Notes: generated by a model from the sequence alone, not told the origin. DNA of 64,000 bases from Stutzerimonas azotifigens (GCF_013522725.1 NZ_JAAMRF010000009.1:1-64000); one strand, 5' to 3'; positions 24,929 to 36,182 are shown, counted from the stretch's first letter. A program made the numbers and translations.

Positions 24929-25384
24929 TTACAAAATGGGTTGTCGTTTGGCCTGGACCACGCCGCGGTTGGCCAAGAGGTCGGCGCGCTCGTTACCTGG
25001 ATGGCCGGTGTGACCGCGGACCCATTCCCAGCGCACCTGGTGTCGGTTGACCTGCTCGTCGAGCTGCTGCCAGAGATCGGCATTCTTCACTGGCTGCTTG
25101 GCGGCTGTCTTCCAGCCCCGCTTCTTCCAGTTCGGCAACCACTCGGTAATGCCCTGCATGACGTACTGGGAATCGGTCACCAGACGCACCTCACAGGAAC
25201 GCTTGAGTTCGGCCAGCGCCCGGATAGCAGCCATCAGCTCCATTCGATTGTTGGTGGTCTCGGCCTCACCGCCCCAGAGTTCGCGCTCGACGCCCTTGTA
25301 GATCAGCAGCGCGCCCCAACCGCCGGGGCCAGGATTGCCCTTGCACGCGCCGTCCGTATAGATCTCAACCTGGGTATCGCTCAT
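24929..25384 (-). CDS. rnhA: Ribonuclease HI
   Basis: The protein has 151 residues. The catalytic carboxylates are visible: [16 protein letters not shown] (Asp near 11), [10 protein letters not shown] (Glu near 49), VTDSQYV (Asp near 71), and [10 protein letters not shown] (Asp near 136). The basic protrusion [15 protein letters not shown] is present. It degrades RNA in RNA-DNA hybrids. It is followed closely by dnaQ, a very common pairing in proteobacteria. Confidence 0.96.
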   Translation of the reverse strand: MSDTQVEIYTDGACKGNPGPGGWGALLIYKGVERELWGGEAETTNNRMELMAAIRALAELKRSCEVRLVTDSQYVMQGITEWLPNWKKRGWKTAAKQPVKNADLWQQLDEQVNRHQVRWEWVRGHTGHPGNERADLLANRGVVQAKRQPIL

Positions 25385-25466
25385 GAATGAAAAAACACCT
25401 TGCGCCCTGAAAAGGCAAATTGAAGGAGTACCGACAATGTGGGCGCCAAGACCAGGTCAAGCGAGG

Positions 25467-26225
25467 CTATTGCTCGACGTCTCGGCGACTGATCTTGGCG
25501 ACGGGCATGGGGATCAGCTTGCCCATCCGCTCGCGGCGGTCCTGGCGCAAAGGCCGGAGCCCCACCATCAGCTTGCGTGCCACGAGCAGATAGAACCCGC
25601 CAGCCGGCACCTGGATTCGCTGGCCAACCGGTTCCATGCGCGCCAGGCGCGATTGCCAGCGGCTCGACGAAAGCGGCGGACAATAGCACCCGAACCTGCG
25701 TTTCTCCAGTGCGAATCCCAACAGGTTCAGCCAGTCCCCGACGCGGCTAGCGCGTATGCAGCGCGCGTGGCGGAACGCCTCACGCGAGACTGCACGCCGC
25801 ACGCCCCAAGCGCTCCAGGGGTTGACTCCGATGATCAGCAGATGCCCGCCTGGTCGCACACTGCGCGCCGCTTCGCGCAGCAACGCGTGGGGTGAATGGC
25901 TGAAGTCGAGTCCGTGCTGGAGCACCACGATATCCGCCGCATGCTCGCCCAAGGGCCAGGCCTGCTCGTCGCAGATAATTTCGACACCCGGCAGTGCCGC
26001 GCCGATTCTCACGCTGCGCTTGATCATCGGCGACTCGGGCAGCGAATCGACAAAGGGACCGTAATGCACCAGATAACTGCCGAAGCAGCGATCCAATTCG
26101 TCGCCTAGAGCCCGCTTCTCTTGCGCCAGAAGCTGTTGGCCAAGGGGACCGGCGAACCATTCACTGGCGTCGCGGATCATGTTCGACCAGGGGGAATCGA
26201 GCTGGGTGGACGGTAAAGGCTTCAT
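25467..26225 (-). CDS. Class I SAM-dependent methyltransferase
   Basis: From ATG 26223-26225, with GGAG seven bases upstream, the protein is 252 residues. A Rossmann-like core includes [19 protein letters not shown] (acidic loop), then [18 protein letters not shown] and [15 protein letters not shown], typical of methyltransferase strands 4 and 5. The canonical glycine-rich motif I is weak. The family neighbours gloB, rnhA and dnaQ in many Pseudomonas genomes; its substrate is unknown. It is divergent from gloB and 82 bases upstream of rnhA. Confidence 0.82.
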   Translation of the reverse strand: MKPLPSTQLDSPWSNMIRDASEWFAGPLGQQLLAQEKRALGDELDRCFGSYLVHYGPFVDSLPESPMIKRSVRIGAALPGVEIICDEQAWPLGEHAADIVVLQHGLDFSHSPHALLREAARSVRPGGHLLIIGVNPWSAWGVRRAVSREAFRHARCIRASRVGDWLNLLGFALEKRRFGCYCPPLSSSRWQSRLARMEPVGQRIQVPAGGFYLLVARKLMVGLRPLRQDRRERMGKLIPMPVAKISRRDVEQ

Positions 26226-26330
26226 CGTCAACTCCGTTCATCGATTGCGCCGGCACCCCGCCGGAGCGCCCGCCATCTGTTCAATGAGCCTGCTAGGATG
26301 CGCCTTTGTCCCTCTCTTGGCGACCGCAAT

Positions 26331-27107
26331 ATGCTCACCATCACCGCACTGCCTGCCTTCACCGACAACTATATATGGCTCCTTCAAGACGACGATACGC
26401 AGCGCTGCGCAGTGGTCGATCCGGGCGATGCGGCGCCGGTGCTCCGCTGGCTCGAGGCCAATCCGGGGTGGCAGATGAGCGATATCCTGATCACGCACCA
26501 TCACCACGATCACGTCGGTGGCGTCGACGCGGTGAAGGCCGCGACCGGCGCTCGCGTTCATGGCCCTGCCAGCGAATCTATTCCCGGCCGAGACGTCGCC
26601 CTGGCCGACGGAGACCGTGTTGAACTGCTTGGCCTCGCGCTGCGTGTGATCGCCGTACCCGGCCATACGCTGGGGCATATCGCCTACTTCCATAACGGCC
26701 CCAAGCCTTGGCTGCTGTGCGGCGACACCTTGTTCGCAGCGGGCTGCGGACGACTGTTCGAAGGCACCGCTGCGCAGATGTTCGAGTCCTTGCAGCAATT
26801 CACCGCCCTGCCCGCCGAGACCCTCGTGTATTGCGCGCACGAGTACACGCTGAGCAATCTGCGCTTCGCCCAAGCCGTCCAGCCGGGCAACGCTGCTATT
26901 CACAAACGGTTACAGGAGGTCACCGAGTGGCGTGAACGGGGTGATATCAGCCTGCCAAGCACACTCGCGCTGGAGCTTCAGACGAATCCATTCCTGCGCA
27001 GTGCCGAGCCCGACGTACGGGACGCGGCGAGCCGCCAGAGTGGCACCGAATTGACTACCGAAATCGACGTATTCGCCGCGCTTCGCGCCTGGAAGGATCG
27101 CTTCTGA
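26331..27107 (+). CDS. gloB: Hydroxyacylglutathione hydrolase (glyoxalase II)
   Basis: The protein is 258 residues from ATG 26331 ([20 protein letters not shown]). The metallo-beta-lactamase motif [10 protein letters not shown] near residue 54 provides metal ligands, with further His/Asp in [12 protein letters not shown] and [32 protein letters not shown] is the glyoxalase II signature. It hydrolyses S-lactoylglutathione to D-lactate and glutathione, completing methylglyoxal detoxification. mltD follows after about 100 bases. Confidence 0.94.
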   Translation: MLTITALPAFTDNYIWLLQDDDTQRCAVVDPGDAAPVLRWLEANPGWQMSDILITHHHHDHVGGVDAVKAATGARVHGPASESIPGRDVALADGDRVELLGLALRVIAVPGHTLGHIAYFHNGPKPWLLCGDTLFAAGCGRLFEGTAAQMFESLQQFTALPAETLVYCAHEYTLSNLRFAQAVQPGNAAIHKRLQEVTEWRERGDISLPSTLALELQTNPFLRSAEPDVRDAASRQSGTELTTEIDVFAALRAWKDRF

Positions 27108-27208
27108 AGAAGGTCGACGGTGCCCCAAATCGGGGCTGCTTCGCTTGACCCTCCCAGGATGCGTTCCTAGAATCGCCCGACCTTTGCGCCCGGGAACCCC
27201 TCCAGCCA

Positions 27209-28780
27209 ATGCAGTCAGTCCCTCTAAAACGCCTCGACTCGGACGCTTTGGCAGCCTCCGGTCGGGTCCTCGCCCTCGCGGTCTGCCTGGCCATTACCGG
27301 CTGTCAGACCACCACCGGTCAGCACGACGTAGACGCGCCCCGCAAGCCGAGCCCGTTCGCCCGCGGCCTGCAGCAAGAGCCGGTCTGGCTGACGGATACG
27401 CCGTCACCTGTGACGCATGAGGACATATGGGAACGTCTGCGTGAAGGGTTCAAGCTGCAGGATCTGACCGACGCCAATCCTCGCATCGAGCAACAGCGTC
27501 TCCTGTTCGCCAACAACACACGCTCCGTGGAGCAGGCCACCGAGCGCGGCGCCCCCTATATCCACTACATCGTCGAACGCCTCGAAGAACGCGACATGCC
27601 GCTGGAGCTGGCGCTGCTACCGGTGATCGAAAGCTCGTACAACCCTCTGGCCTATTCCCGCGCCCATGCCGTTGGCCTTTGGCAGTTCATTCCGTCCACC
27701 GGGCTGCACTACAACCTGCGCCAGACCAACTGGTATGACGGCCGACGCGACATCACAGCTTCAACCAACGCCGCGCTGAGCTACCTCACCCGTCTGCACG
27801 GCATGTTCAATGGCGACTGGCTACTGGCGCTGGCGGCCTACAACGCCGGCGAAGGCACCGTCAGCCGCGCGATCGAGCGCAACCAGAAGCTTGGCTTGCC
27901 GACCGATTACTGGAACCTGGCGCTTCCGCAGGAAACACGTAACTACGTGCCCAAGCTGTTGGCGCTGTCGCAGATGGTGATGTCGCCGCAGGCCTACGGC
28001 ATCGCGCTCAGCCCCATCGCCAACGAGCCCTACTTCGCAGCCATCCCCGTCAAACAACGGATGAATCTGGCCCAGCTCGCCTCAATGGCTGATCTGGACG
28101 AAGACGAGCTGTTCCAGCTCAACCCCGCCTACAAGCAACGCATCACCCTCGACGGCCCACAGCAATTGCTGGTTCCGGCGGAAAAAGCGGAAATGCTTGC
28201 TGCCAGCCTGGCGCTGATGAAACCGTCCGACGTGGTGCTATGGCAGCAATATCAGGTGCGCCGTGGCGACACCCTGAGCGCCATCGCCACCCGTCATCAA
28301 CTGACGGTGAGCACGCTGCGCGAAATCAATCACCTGACCGACGATCGCCTGAGCATTGGCCAGTCGCTCAGCATCCCGGGCTCGACGACGCCCGAACCCG
28401 CTTCGCCACTCGGCCAGGCCGTAGCCAAAAGCAATGCCTCGGCACCACGCAGCTACCGCGTGCGCCAAGGCGACAACCTCTGGGGCATCGCCAAGGCGCA
28501 GAACGTGTCGGTACAGGATCTGCAGCGCTGGAACCGTCTCTCCGGAAGCAACCTGCGTGTCGGCCAGGCGCTTTTCCTGCAGGGCCCCGCAGTCAAGCTG
28601 GCCGCGGCGAAACCTCGGGCCAGTCAGGACTCCAGCCCAACCTATTACAAGGTGCAGCGCGGCGACTCGCTGTACATGATCGCCAAGCGCTTCAACGTTC
28701 AGCTGCAAAGTCTGCAGAGCTGGAATCCCAGCAGCAGCGTGCTCAAGCCGGGCCAGACGCTGACGCTTTATCTTCCCTGA
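27209..28780 (+). CDS. mltD: Membrane-bound lytic murein transglycosylase D
   Basis: The protein has 523 residues. The N-terminal signal has a lipobox LAITGC with Cys32, so it is an outer-membrane lipoprotein. The SLT domain includes LALLPVIESSYNPLAYSRAH (catalytic Glu) and VGLWQFIPSTG. Three LysM repeats follow at about residues 345-390, 412-455 and 472-520, each with a Y.V..GD..W/S.IA pattern. It cleaves peptidoglycan glycan strands and binds murein through LysM. Usual Pseudomonas MltD proteins carry two to four LysM repeats. Confidence 0.93.
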   Translation: MQSVPLKRLDSDALAASGRVLALAVCLAITGCQTTTGQHDVDAPRKPSPFARGLQQEPVWLTDTPSPVTHEDIWERLREGFKLQDLTDANPRIEQQRLLFANNTRSVEQATERGAPYIHYIVERLEERDMPLELALLPVIESSYNPLAYSRAHAVGLWQFIPSTGLHYNLRQTNWYDGRRDITASTNAALSYLTRLHGMFNGDWLLALAAYNAGEGTVSRAIERNQKLGLPTDYWNLALPQETRNYVPKLLALSQMVMSPQAYGIALSPIANEPYFAAIPVKQRMNLAQLASMADLDEDELFQLNPAYKQRITLDGPQQLLVPAEKAEMLAASLALMKPSDVVLWQQYQVRRGDTLSAIATRHQLTVSTLREINHLTDDRLSIGQSLSIPGSTTPEPASPLGQAVAKSNASAPRSYRVRQGDNLWGIAKAQNVSVQDLQRWNRLSGSNLRVGQALFLQGPAVKLAAAKPRASQDSSPTYYKVQRGDSLYMIAKRFNVQLQSLQSWNPSSSVLKPGQTLTLYLP

Positions 28781-28789
28781 GACGTGCCT

Positions 28790-30232
28790 TCAGGCGCGTC
28801 GACTGAGCCCCTCAAGGCAGCGTCCGGTCAGCTGCGTAAAACGCTGGAACGCCACGAACTGCTCGTGCTTCAAGGCACGACCGGACGATCGGCTGTCGGC
28901 GTAAAGCACACCGATCTGACGCGTCCCGGCCATCAGCGGCGCAATGAAGAACATTCCCTTGCCCAGCCATTGGCGAATCGGTTCGCTGACCATGTCGTTG
29001 AGGTTGCAGCTGGCAGGGACGCCCATCCACAGCGCCTCGCGATGACGCAGCACGTAATTGAAGATGTGCGGCTGTTGCGGCGACGCCACCGGCAGGACGA
29101 AATCATCGAGCCAGGATTCCGTCCCCTCGCCCACGACACGTTTGGCGCGAAACACAGTCTGCTGATCGGCAAGTACGGCCAGCATCACCCGCTCCAGTCC
29201 TGCCCCTCTGTGCAGCCCCTTGAGCAGAGTGTCGAGGACAAGACCGACTTCACCGCGGCCCGAAGCCTGCAGGCCGAGATCCTGCAGCGCTTGCTGCATC
29301 AGGGCCAGGTCCGGCTGCAGCAGACTCGCCTTGCGTTGGGCCTGCTGCAACTGGATCTGCTCCGGATCCGTACTGGGGATCAGCCTACTCAGCCGGCCCG
29401 CGCCGAAAGTGGTGGCCACCTTGACCGCCTCATCCGCACTGGCCAGCACCTGCGACAGAGCCTCCTGCGGCGTGACGTGAATGAAGGCAGCCATCTCCTC
29501 GATCGCCTGCTGCATCCCTGGGCTGCTCCAACCGTCCAGCGCCGCTTCGCTGATGCGCACCCCCAACGTCACCGCACGCACCGCCGCATCGGCGGACCGC
29601 CCCGGGCTTTGCGCGAGCGCCGCCAACTCGCCCAGGTTCCAGTTCTTGATCAGCCCAAGGGTAAGCTGGCGAAAACTCGTGCCGACCACCTGCTTAACCG
29701 CCTCTTCGCGCTTCACGCCAGGCCTTGCAAGGGCTTCGGCAAGCGCGTCGGCCTGGGTCTCGCCACAGCCCCAGAAGGCGAGTTCGCCGAGGTTGAACAG
29801 CAGCGCCGCGATGAACACCTCCTCTTCCTGGCGCGATACGTATCCGGCGATGTTGCGGGCCTGCACCGCGGCGTGAAACGAGCGGGCCAGCAACTCCTGC
29901 AACTGCTCGCGAGGCGCGTGGGTCAGCAACCCGTCGATCAGGCTCACCGAAAGGCTGATCAGCCGAACATTCTCGAAACCGATCATGACGATGGCTCGCG
30001 AGATGGTCTTGATGGTTTCCTGGGAGGGGTTGTAATAGCTGCTGTTGCCGACCCGCAGCACCTTGGAAGTCAGGGCTGCGTCGCGCAGGAGCACATCGGC
30101 AAGCTGTCCGACCGATGCGTCGTCGGTGAGGGTGAGGCGTTGAAGGTCGTTGACCACTGCGGCCAAGGCGGGCAGTTCCGCCTGACTGAAGCGTTCAAGC
30201 CAGGACTGCAGACCATGGCTGATTGTATTCAC
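28790..30232 (-). CDS. HDOD-domain signalling protein
   Basis: From GTG 30230-30232 (VNTISHGLQSWLERFSQAEL) with AAGG eight bases upstream, the protein is 480 residues; GTG-type alternatives a few codons upstream exist. Residues about 10-220 form an HDOD domain (ALTSKVLRVGNSSYYNPSQ, IVMIGFENVRLISLS), a degenerate HD phosphohydrolase fold used in regulation. The C-terminal part (about 300-470) resembles a GAF-like sensor, ending LYADSRSSGRALKHEQFVAF. Role unknown; HDOD proteins in gamma-proteobacteria act in motility, biofilm or stress signalling. It is convergent with mltD. Confidence 0.82.
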   Translation of the reverse strand: MNTISHGLQSWLERFSQAELPALAAVVNDLQRLTLTDDASVGQLADVLLRDAALTSKVLRVGNSSYYNPSQETIKTISRAIVMIGFENVRLISLSVSLIDGLLTHAPREQLQELLARSFHAAVQARNIAGYVSRQEEEVFIAALLFNLGELAFWGCGETQADALAEALARPGVKREEAVKQVVGTSFRQLTLGLIKNWNLGELAALAQSPGRSADAAVRAVTLGVRISEAALDGWSSPGMQQAIEEMAAFIHVTPQEALSQVLASADEAVKVATTFGAGRLSRLIPSTDPEQIQLQQAQRKASLLQPDLALMQQALQDLGLQASGRGEVGLVLDTLLKGLHRGAGLERVMLAVLADQQTVFRAKRVVGEGTESWLDDFVLPVASPQQPHIFNYVLRHREALWMGVPASCNLNDMVSEPIRQWLGKGMFFIAPLMAGTRQIGVLYADSRSSGRALKHEQFVAFQRFTQLTGRCLEGLSRRA

Positions 30233-30375
30233 GATGACTACCTTGCCCGAAGGCCAGCGCGATAATGGCATTTTGCCTTAGGTGTACAGCCTTTTTCCTG
30301 CACAGACAAGCTGTTACTGTACCGGGCCGAACAGCCAGAAAGCCTCGAAGCAGCCATGGATCGGATCTCCGTCTG

Positions 30376-32202
30376 ATGCGACCCCTCTTCCTACTGGTTA
30401 CATGCCTGGCCTTGAGCTTCCCCGCCCTCGCGACCCTGAGCGAAAGCCATGGTTATGCGCAGTTCGGCAACCTCAAATACCCGGCCAACTTTACCCATTT
30501 CGACTGGGTGAACCCCGACGCGCCGAGAGGCGGCACGGTCAGGCTGATGGCCACAGGCTCGTTCGATACGCTCAACCCTTATACCTTCAAAGGCACCAGT
30601 CCCGTCGCCACACCTGGTTTCTTCCAGTATGGCATCAGCGAGTTCAACGAACCGCTGATGGTCGGTGGCGGCAGCTACGACCCGTCCGGCGACGAGCCGG
30701 CGTCCTACTACGGGTTGATCGCCCAATCGCTCGAGTACAACGAAGACCGCAGCTGGGTGGTATTCAACCTGCGCGAGGCAGCGCGCTTTCATGACGGCGT
30801 GCCGATCACCGCCTACGACGTCGCCTACTCCTACCGCCTGCTGATCCGTGACGGGCATCCGCAGTACCGTACCAACCTGCAGGGCATCAAGCGCGTCGAT
30901 ATCCTCAACCGACATCGGGTCCGCTTCGTTTTCGAAAACTCCGATCCGATGCTGATCATGCGTCTGGGTGAGCTGCCAGTGCTACCGCAGCATTACTGGA
31001 AAGACCGCGACTTCAAGGCCACGACGTTCGAGCCACCACTGGGCAGCGGCCCCTATCGCATTGCCCAGGTCCAGCCGGGCCGTCAGGTGATTTTCGAACG
31101 CGTGAAGAACTGGTGGGGCGCCGACCTTCCGGTCAACCGCGGCAAATACAATTTCGACCGCGTCGAGGTGGAGTTCTACCGCGACAATATCGTCGCCTTC
31201 GAAGCCTTCAAGGCCGGCGAGTTCGACTTCTATATCGAGCACCAGGCGAAGAACTGGAACAACGGCTATCAGTTTCCAGCCGTGATGCGCGGCGATGTGA
31301 TCCGCACGGAAATTCCCCACCAGATCCCGACGCAGACCCAGGGGCTGTTCATGAACAGCCGTCGCGCCACTTTTGCCGACCCCAGGGTCCGCGAAGCACT
31401 GGGCATGATGTTCGACTTCCAGTGGACCAACCGCGCGCTGTTCTACGGCGCCTATCGGCGCAGCGAGAGCTACTACCCCAACAGCGAATTCGCCGCGACC
31501 GGCATTCCGGAAGGCGGCGAATGGCTGCTGCTCTCGCCCTTTCGCAAGCAGTTACCGCCTACCCTGTTCACCGAGCCGTTCAAGCTGCCGCACACTGATG
31601 GCCGGGGCATTCCTCGCGAGACCCTGCGCGGCGCGCTGGGGCTGCTCGAAGAAGCAGGCTGGAAGCCGTCGCGCCAACGGCTGCGCAACGCGGAAGGCAA
31701 ACCGCTGACGTTCGAGATCCTGCTGGTCAATCCCGGTCTGGAGCGGATACTCCAGCCCTACGCCGAAAACCTCAGCCGAATCGGCATCCAGGCCAACTTG
31801 CGCACCGTCGACCGCGCGCAGTACAAGCAGCGGCTCGACAACTACGACTACGACATGATTCTCATGACCCTGAGCCAGAGTCTCAGTCCCGGTCAGGAAC
31901 AATGGCTGTACTTCCACTCCAGCCAAATCGACGTCAAGGGCGGGCGCAACTATGCAGGCGTCGCCAACCCGATCATCGACGAACTGCTGGGCAAGCTCGT
32001 CAACGCGAGCACCCGCGACGAACAGATAGCGGCAGCGCGAGCCATCGATCGCGTGCTGCTCTGGAATCACTACATCATCCCCAACTGGTTCATCAGCAAC
32101 CACCGACTGGCCTATCGCAACCGGTTCGCCCATGTCGCCGCACCGCCCTATACCCTGGGCCTGCGTGCCTGGTGGCTGAAGGATTTGGAGAAAACCAGAT
32201 GA
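30376..32202 (+). CDS. Peptide ABC transporter substrate-binding protein (YejA-like, first copy)
   Basis: The protein is 608 residues from ATG 30376 (MRPLFLLVTCLALSFPALAT), with a signal peptide cleaved around residue 20. It belongs to SBP_bac_5 (oligopeptide/microcin C type): [37 protein letters not shown], and FDFYIEHQAKNWNNGYQFPA. A frame extension upstream to 30265 lacks signal character. Its end overlaps the next gene by four bases (ATGA), which encodes a paralogue. It captures extracellular peptides for the YejBEF importer. Confidence 0.9.
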   Translation: MRPLFLLVTCLALSFPALATLSESHGYAQFGNLKYPANFTHFDWVNPDAPRGGTVRLMATGSFDTLNPYTFKGTSPVATPGFFQYGISEFNEPLMVGGGSYDPSGDEPASYYGLIAQSLEYNEDRSWVVFNLREAARFHDGVPITAYDVAYSYRLLIRDGHPQYRTNLQGIKRVDILNRHRVRFVFENSDPMLIMRLGELPVLPQHYWKDRDFKATTFEPPLGSGPYRIAQVQPGRQVIFERVKNWWGADLPVNRGKYNFDRVEVEFYRDNIVAFEAFKAGEFDFYIEHQAKNWNNGYQFPAVMRGDVIRTEIPHQIPTQTQGLFMNSRRATFADPRVREALGMMFDFQWTNRALFYGAYRRSESYYPNSEFAATGIPEGGEWLLLSPFRKQLPPTLFTEPFKLPHTDGRGIPRETLRGALGLLEEAGWKPSRQRLRNAEGKPLTFEILLVNPGLERILQPYAENLSRIGIQANLRTVDRAQYKQRLDNYDYDMILMTLSQSLSPGQEQWLYFHSSQIDVKGGRNYAGVANPIIDELLGKLVNASTRDEQIAAARAIDRVLLWNHYIIPNWFISNHRLAYRNRFAHVAAPPYTLGLRAWWLKDLEKTR

Positions 32203-34082
32203 CACAACGCTTTCGGCACCCGCTCTTGCGCGCCGGTTTGCTGTCCCTTCTCTGCCTGACGGGCATGGCCCAGGCGGCACCGCAGCACGCGCTGACGCTC
32301 TATGGCGAGAAGCCCAAGTACCCGGCGACGTTCGAACACTTCGACTACGCCAATCCCGACGCCCCCAAGGGCGGCACGCTCCGGCGCGCGGGCTTTGGTG
32401 GCTTCGATTCACTCAACCCCTTCATCAGCAAGGGTGTATCGGCCGACGAAATCGGTTTGATCTACGACACCCTGACGACCAATAGCCTCGACGAGCCGTT
32501 CACCGTTTACGGCCTGCTGGCCGAAAAGATCGAGCGTGCCCCGGACAATAGCTGGGTACGTTTCCATCTGCGCCCAGAAGCACGCTTCCATGACGGCGAG
32601 CCGGTCACGGCCGAAGACGTGGTCTTCACGTTCGAGACACTGATCAGCCAGGGCGCGCCTATGTACCGCGCCTACTACGCTGACGTCGCCAAGGTCACCG
32701 CCGAAAGCAATCGCCGGGTTCGTTTTGACTTCAAACACGCCGGCAACCGCGAGCTTCCGATGATTCTTGGCCAGCTGCCAGTGCTGCCCAAGCATTGGTG
32801 GGCTGAACGCGATTTCACCTCCAGCGGCATGGAGCCGCCGCTGGGTAGCGGCCCCTACCGCATCGAGCGGGTTCAGGCCGGACGTTCGGTGCGCTATCAG
32901 CGCGTCGAGGATTACTGGGGCAAGGACTTGCCAGTCAACCGTGGCTTCTACAACTTCGACCGTGTCAGCTTTGACTACTACCGCGACAACGACGTGGCGC
33001 TGCAGGCGTTCAAGGCCGGCCAGTTCGACTTCTGGCTGGAAACCAGCGCCAAGAACTGGGCCACCGCCTATGACATCCCTGCGGTAAAGGACGGGCGAAT
33101 CGTCAAGGAAGAGATCGAGAACCACAACCCGACCGGCATGCAGGGCTTCATCCTCAATACCCGCCGGCCACTGCTCCACGACCGCCGCGTGCGCGAGGCA
33201 CTGAGCCTTCTGTTCGACTTCGAATGGACCAACCGCCAGCTGTTCAATGGCGCCTATACCCGCACTGCCAGCTACTTCGACAATTCCGAGATGGCCGCCA
33301 CCGGCCTGCCGGACGCCGAGGAGCTGAAGATCCTCGAGCCTCTGCGCGGCAAGATACCCGACGAGGTATTCGAGCGGCCCTTCGAGCTGCCCAAGAGCGA
33401 GGCCAACGGCATCATCCGCGACCAGCAGCGTCAGGCCTACAAGCTGCTGCTAGACGCTGGCTGGAAGATCGAGAACGACCGTATGGTCGACGCCGAAGGC
33501 AAGCCGGTGAAGCTGGAGTTTCTCCTGGTACAGGCCGAATTCGAGCGGGTCCTATTGCCCTACAAACGCAACCTCGCAGATCTCGGTATCGAGCTAGAAA
33601 TCCGCCGGGTCGACGTCTCGCAATACATCAACCGGCTGCGCTCGCGTGATTACGACATGATCGTCAGCAGCTTCGGCCAGTCGAACTCCCCCGGCAATGA
33701 GCAGCGCGAATTCTGGCATTCGGCCAGCGCTGACAATCCCGGCAGTCGCAACCTCATCGGCCTGAAGGATCCGGCCATCGATACCCTGGTCGACAAGCTG
33801 ATCGCCGCCGACTCGCGCAAGGAACTGGTGACCCGCACCCGCGCGCTCGATCGCGTGCTGCTCTGGGGGCACTACGTGATACCCAACTGGCACATCAAGA
33901 CTTGGCGCGTGGCCTACTGGAACCAGTTCGGCCATCCGCAAGTAACGCCCGACCAGGACATCGGCCTGATGACCTGGTGGCGCAAGCCTGACACGCCCAT
34001 GCCCAAGGCCGACCCGGAACAGGTCAAGGAAGCCGAGAAGCTCGCCGACGACGCGGCACCCGAAGACGCAGCGGAGCACTGA
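32199..34082 (+). CDS. yejA: Peptide ABC transporter substrate-binding protein (YejA-like, second copy)
   Basis: The protein is 627 residues from ATG 32199 with a signal peptide ending near LTGMAQAAP. It is clearly paralogous to the preceding protein ([54 protein letters not shown]). It ends in an acidic tail ([18 protein letters not shown]) that the first copy lacks. Two binding proteins feeding one permease set suggests two ligand ranges. The permease gene starts two bases after its stop. Confidence 0.9.
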   Translation: MTQRFRHPLLRAGLLSLLCLTGMAQAAPQHALTLYGEKPKYPATFEHFDYANPDAPKGGTLRRAGFGGFDSLNPFISKGVSADEIGLIYDTLTTNSLDEPFTVYGLLAEKIERAPDNSWVRFHLRPEARFHDGEPVTAEDVVFTFETLISQGAPMYRAYYADVAKVTAESNRRVRFDFKHAGNRELPMILGQLPVLPKHWWAERDFTSSGMEPPLGSGPYRIERVQAGRSVRYQRVEDYWGKDLPVNRGFYNFDRVSFDYYRDNDVALQAFKAGQFDFWLETSAKNWATAYDIPAVKDGRIVKEEIENHNPTGMQGFILNTRRPLLHDRRVREALSLLFDFEWTNRQLFNGAYTRTASYFDNSEMAATGLPDAEELKILEPLRGKIPDEVFERPFELPKSEANGIIRDQQRQAYKLLLDAGWKIENDRMVDAEGKPVKLEFLLVQAEFERVLLPYKRNLADLGIELEIRRVDVSQYINRLRSRDYDMIVSSFGQSNSPGNEQREFWHSASADNPGSRNLIGLKDPAIDTLVDKLIAADSRKELVTRTRALDRVLLWGHYVIPNWHIKTWRVAYWNQFGHPQVTPDQDIGLMTWWRKPDTPMPKADPEQVKEAEKLADDAAPEDAAEH

Positions 34083-34084
34083 GC

Positions 34085-35158
34085 ATGCTCGCGTATATCC
34101 TTCGACGTCTGCTGCTGATCATTCCGACCCTTTTCGGCATCCTGCTGATCAACTTCATCATCATCCAGGCCGCGCCAGGCGGCCCGGTCGAACAGGCCAT
34201 CGCCAAGCTCGAAGGCTTCGAGGGCGCGACTAGCCGGATTTCCGGCGGTGGTTCCGAAGTGGCGGTCGCCGGCAACAGTTACCGCGGAGCCCAAGGGCTG
34301 GACCCGGAGCTGATCGCCGAAATCGAGCGCCTGTACGGCTTCGACAAACCGGCACCGGAGCGCTTCTGGATCATGCTGCGCAATTACCTGCGCTTCGACT
34401 TTGGCGAAAGCTTCTTCCGCGACGCGAAAGTCACCGACCTGATCATCGAGAAGATGCCCGTCTCGATCTCGCTGGGGCTGTGGAGCACGTTGATCATGTA
34501 CCTGCTGTCGATCCCACTGGGCATCGCCAAGGCGACTCGCCACGGCAGCGCGTTCGATGTCTGGACCAGCTCGGCGATCATCGTCGGCTACGCCATTCCG
34601 GCCTTCCTGTTCGCCATTTTGCTGATCGTGTTGTTCGCCGGCGGCAGCTACTGGAACTGGTTCCCGCTACGCGGATTGACCTCGAACAATTTCGACGAGC
34701 TGACCATGGCTGGCAAGATTCTCGACTACTTCTGGCATCTCGCGCTGCCGGTGACAGCCCTGGTGATCGGCAACTTCGCGACCCTGACGCTACTGACCAA
34801 GAACAGCTTCCTGGACGAGATCAACAAGCAATACGTGGTAACGGCCCGAGCCAAGGGCCTGAGCAAGAATCGCGTGCTGTACGGGCATGTGTTCCGCAAC
34901 GCGATGCTGATCATCATTGCCGGTTTCCCCGCTGCGTTCATCGGCATGTTCTTCACCGGCTCGTTGCTCATCGAAGTGATTTTCTCTCTCGATGGCTTGG
35001 GTCTGCTCAGTTTCGAGGCGGCGATCAACCGCGACTATCCGGTGGTGTTCGGCACGCTTTTCCTGTTCACCCTTCTCGGCTTGGTGGTCAAGCTGATCGG
35101 TGACCTGACCTATACCCTGGTCGATCCACGCATCGACTTCGAAAGCAGGGAGGCCTGA
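34085..35158 (+). CDS. yejB: Peptide ABC transporter permease YejB
   Basis: The protein has 357 residues with six or so transmembrane helices. An N-terminal helix ([20 protein letters not shown]) precedes a large periplasmic loop typical of DppB-type permeases. The cytoplasmic EAA-type coupling helix is [20 protein letters not shown] near residue 255. It pairs with YejE to form the channel. It is tightly spaced in the operon: two bases after the binding protein gene and three bases before yejE. Confidence 0.93.
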   Translation: MLAYILRRLLLIIPTLFGILLINFIIIQAAPGGPVEQAIAKLEGFEGATSRISGGGSEVAVAGNSYRGAQGLDPELIAEIERLYGFDKPAPERFWIMLRNYLRFDFGESFFRDAKVTDLIIEKMPVSISLGLWSTLIMYLLSIPLGIAKATRHGSAFDVWTSSAIIVGYAIPAFLFAILLIVLFAGGSYWNWFPLRGLTSNNFDELTMAGKILDYFWHLALPVTALVIGNFATLTLLTKNSFLDEINKQYVVTARAKGLSKNRVLYGHVFRNAMLIIIAGFPAAFIGMFFTGSLLIEVIFSLDGLGLLSFEAAINRDYPVVFGTLFLFTLLGLVVKLIGDLTYTLVDPRIDFESREA

Positions 35159-35161
35159 AAA

Positions 35162-36181
35162 ATGGCGCTGTCTCCTCTGAATCAACGTCGATTCGCCCTG
35201 TTCAAGGCCAATCGCCGTGGCTGGTGGTCGCTGTGGCTGTTCCTCGCGCTCTTCGTGCTGAGCCTGGGCGCAGAGTTTCTCGCCAACGATAAACCTATCG
35301 TGGTGCGCTATGACGGCGAGTGGTACTTCCCTGTATTCAAGCGTTACCCGGAAACCGCCTTCGGCGGGGAATTCCCGCTGCAGGCGAACTACAAGAGCCC
35401 CTACATAAAGGAACTCATTGCCGAGAAGGACGGCTGGATGATCTGGCCGCCAATTCCTTTCTACTACTCGAGCATCAATTACGATCTGCAGGTGCCGGCC
35501 CCCGCGCCGCCTTCGACAATGAACTGGCTGGGTACCGACGATCAGGGGCGGGACGTACTCGCCCGGGTGATATACGGGTTCCGCATCTCGGTGCTGTTTG
35601 CCCTCACGCTGACGGTGCTCAGCTCGATCATCGGGGTGATCGCCGGCGCGCTCCAGGGGTTCTACGGCGGATGGGTCGACCTCGTCGGCCAGCGGCTGCT
35701 GGAGATCTGGTCGGGCCTTCCGGTCCTGTACCTGCTCATTATCCTGGCCAGCTTCGTACAGCCGAATTTCTGGTGGCTGCTGGGCATCATGCTGCTGTTT
35801 TCCTGGATGAGCCTGGTCGACGTGGTACGTGCCGAATTCCTTCGCGGGCGCAACCTGGAATACGTGCGCGCGGCCCGTGCCCTGGGCATGCAGAACGGCG
35901 CGATCATGTTCCGCCACATCCTGCCCAATGCCATGGTGTCGACCATGACGTTCGTACCCTTCATCCTGACCGGAGCCATCGGCACGCTCACCGCGCTCGA
36001 CTTCCTGGGCTTCGGCCTGCCGCCAGGAGAGCCCTCGCTGGGTGAGCTGGTGGCCCAGGGCAAGGCCAATCTGCAGGCGCCCTGGCTGGGTATCACCGCA
36101 TTCATGGTGCTCGCGATCATGCTGACGCTGCTGGTATTCATCGGCGAAGCGGCCCGCGATGCGTTCGACCCGAGGAAATAA
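35162..36181 (+). CDS. yejE: Peptide ABC transporter permease YejE
   Basis: The protein has 339 residues of the DppC type, with an N-terminal helix (about 20-40), a periplasmic loop containing WLGTDDQGRDVLARVIYGFR, and five further helices. The EAA-type motif is VRAARALGMQNGAIMFRHIL near residue 236. Partner of YejB in the inner membrane. The yejF start codon is one base beyond its stop codon. Confidence 0.93.
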   Translation: MALSPLNQRRFALFKANRRGWWSLWLFLALFVLSLGAEFLANDKPIVVRYDGEWYFPVFKRYPETAFGGEFPLQANYKSPYIKELIAEKDGWMIWPPIPFYYSSINYDLQVPAPAPPSTMNWLGTDDQGRDVLARVIYGFRISVLFALTLTVLSSIIGVIAGALQGFYGGWVDLVGQRLLEIWSGLPVLYLLIILASFVQPNFWWLLGIMLLFSWMSLVDVVRAEFLRGRNLEYVRAARALGMQNGAIMFRHILPNAMVSTMTFVPFILTGAIGTLTALDFLGFGLPPGEPSLGELVAQGKANLQAPWLGITAFMVLAIMLTLLVFIGEAARDAFDPRK

Positions 36182-36182
36182 G

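Noticed and set aside
28784-30265. 493-codon plus-strand frame opposite the HDOD gene
   Set aside because: It mirrors the HDOD gene almost exactly; the HDOD domain is recognisable and the mirror frame is not.
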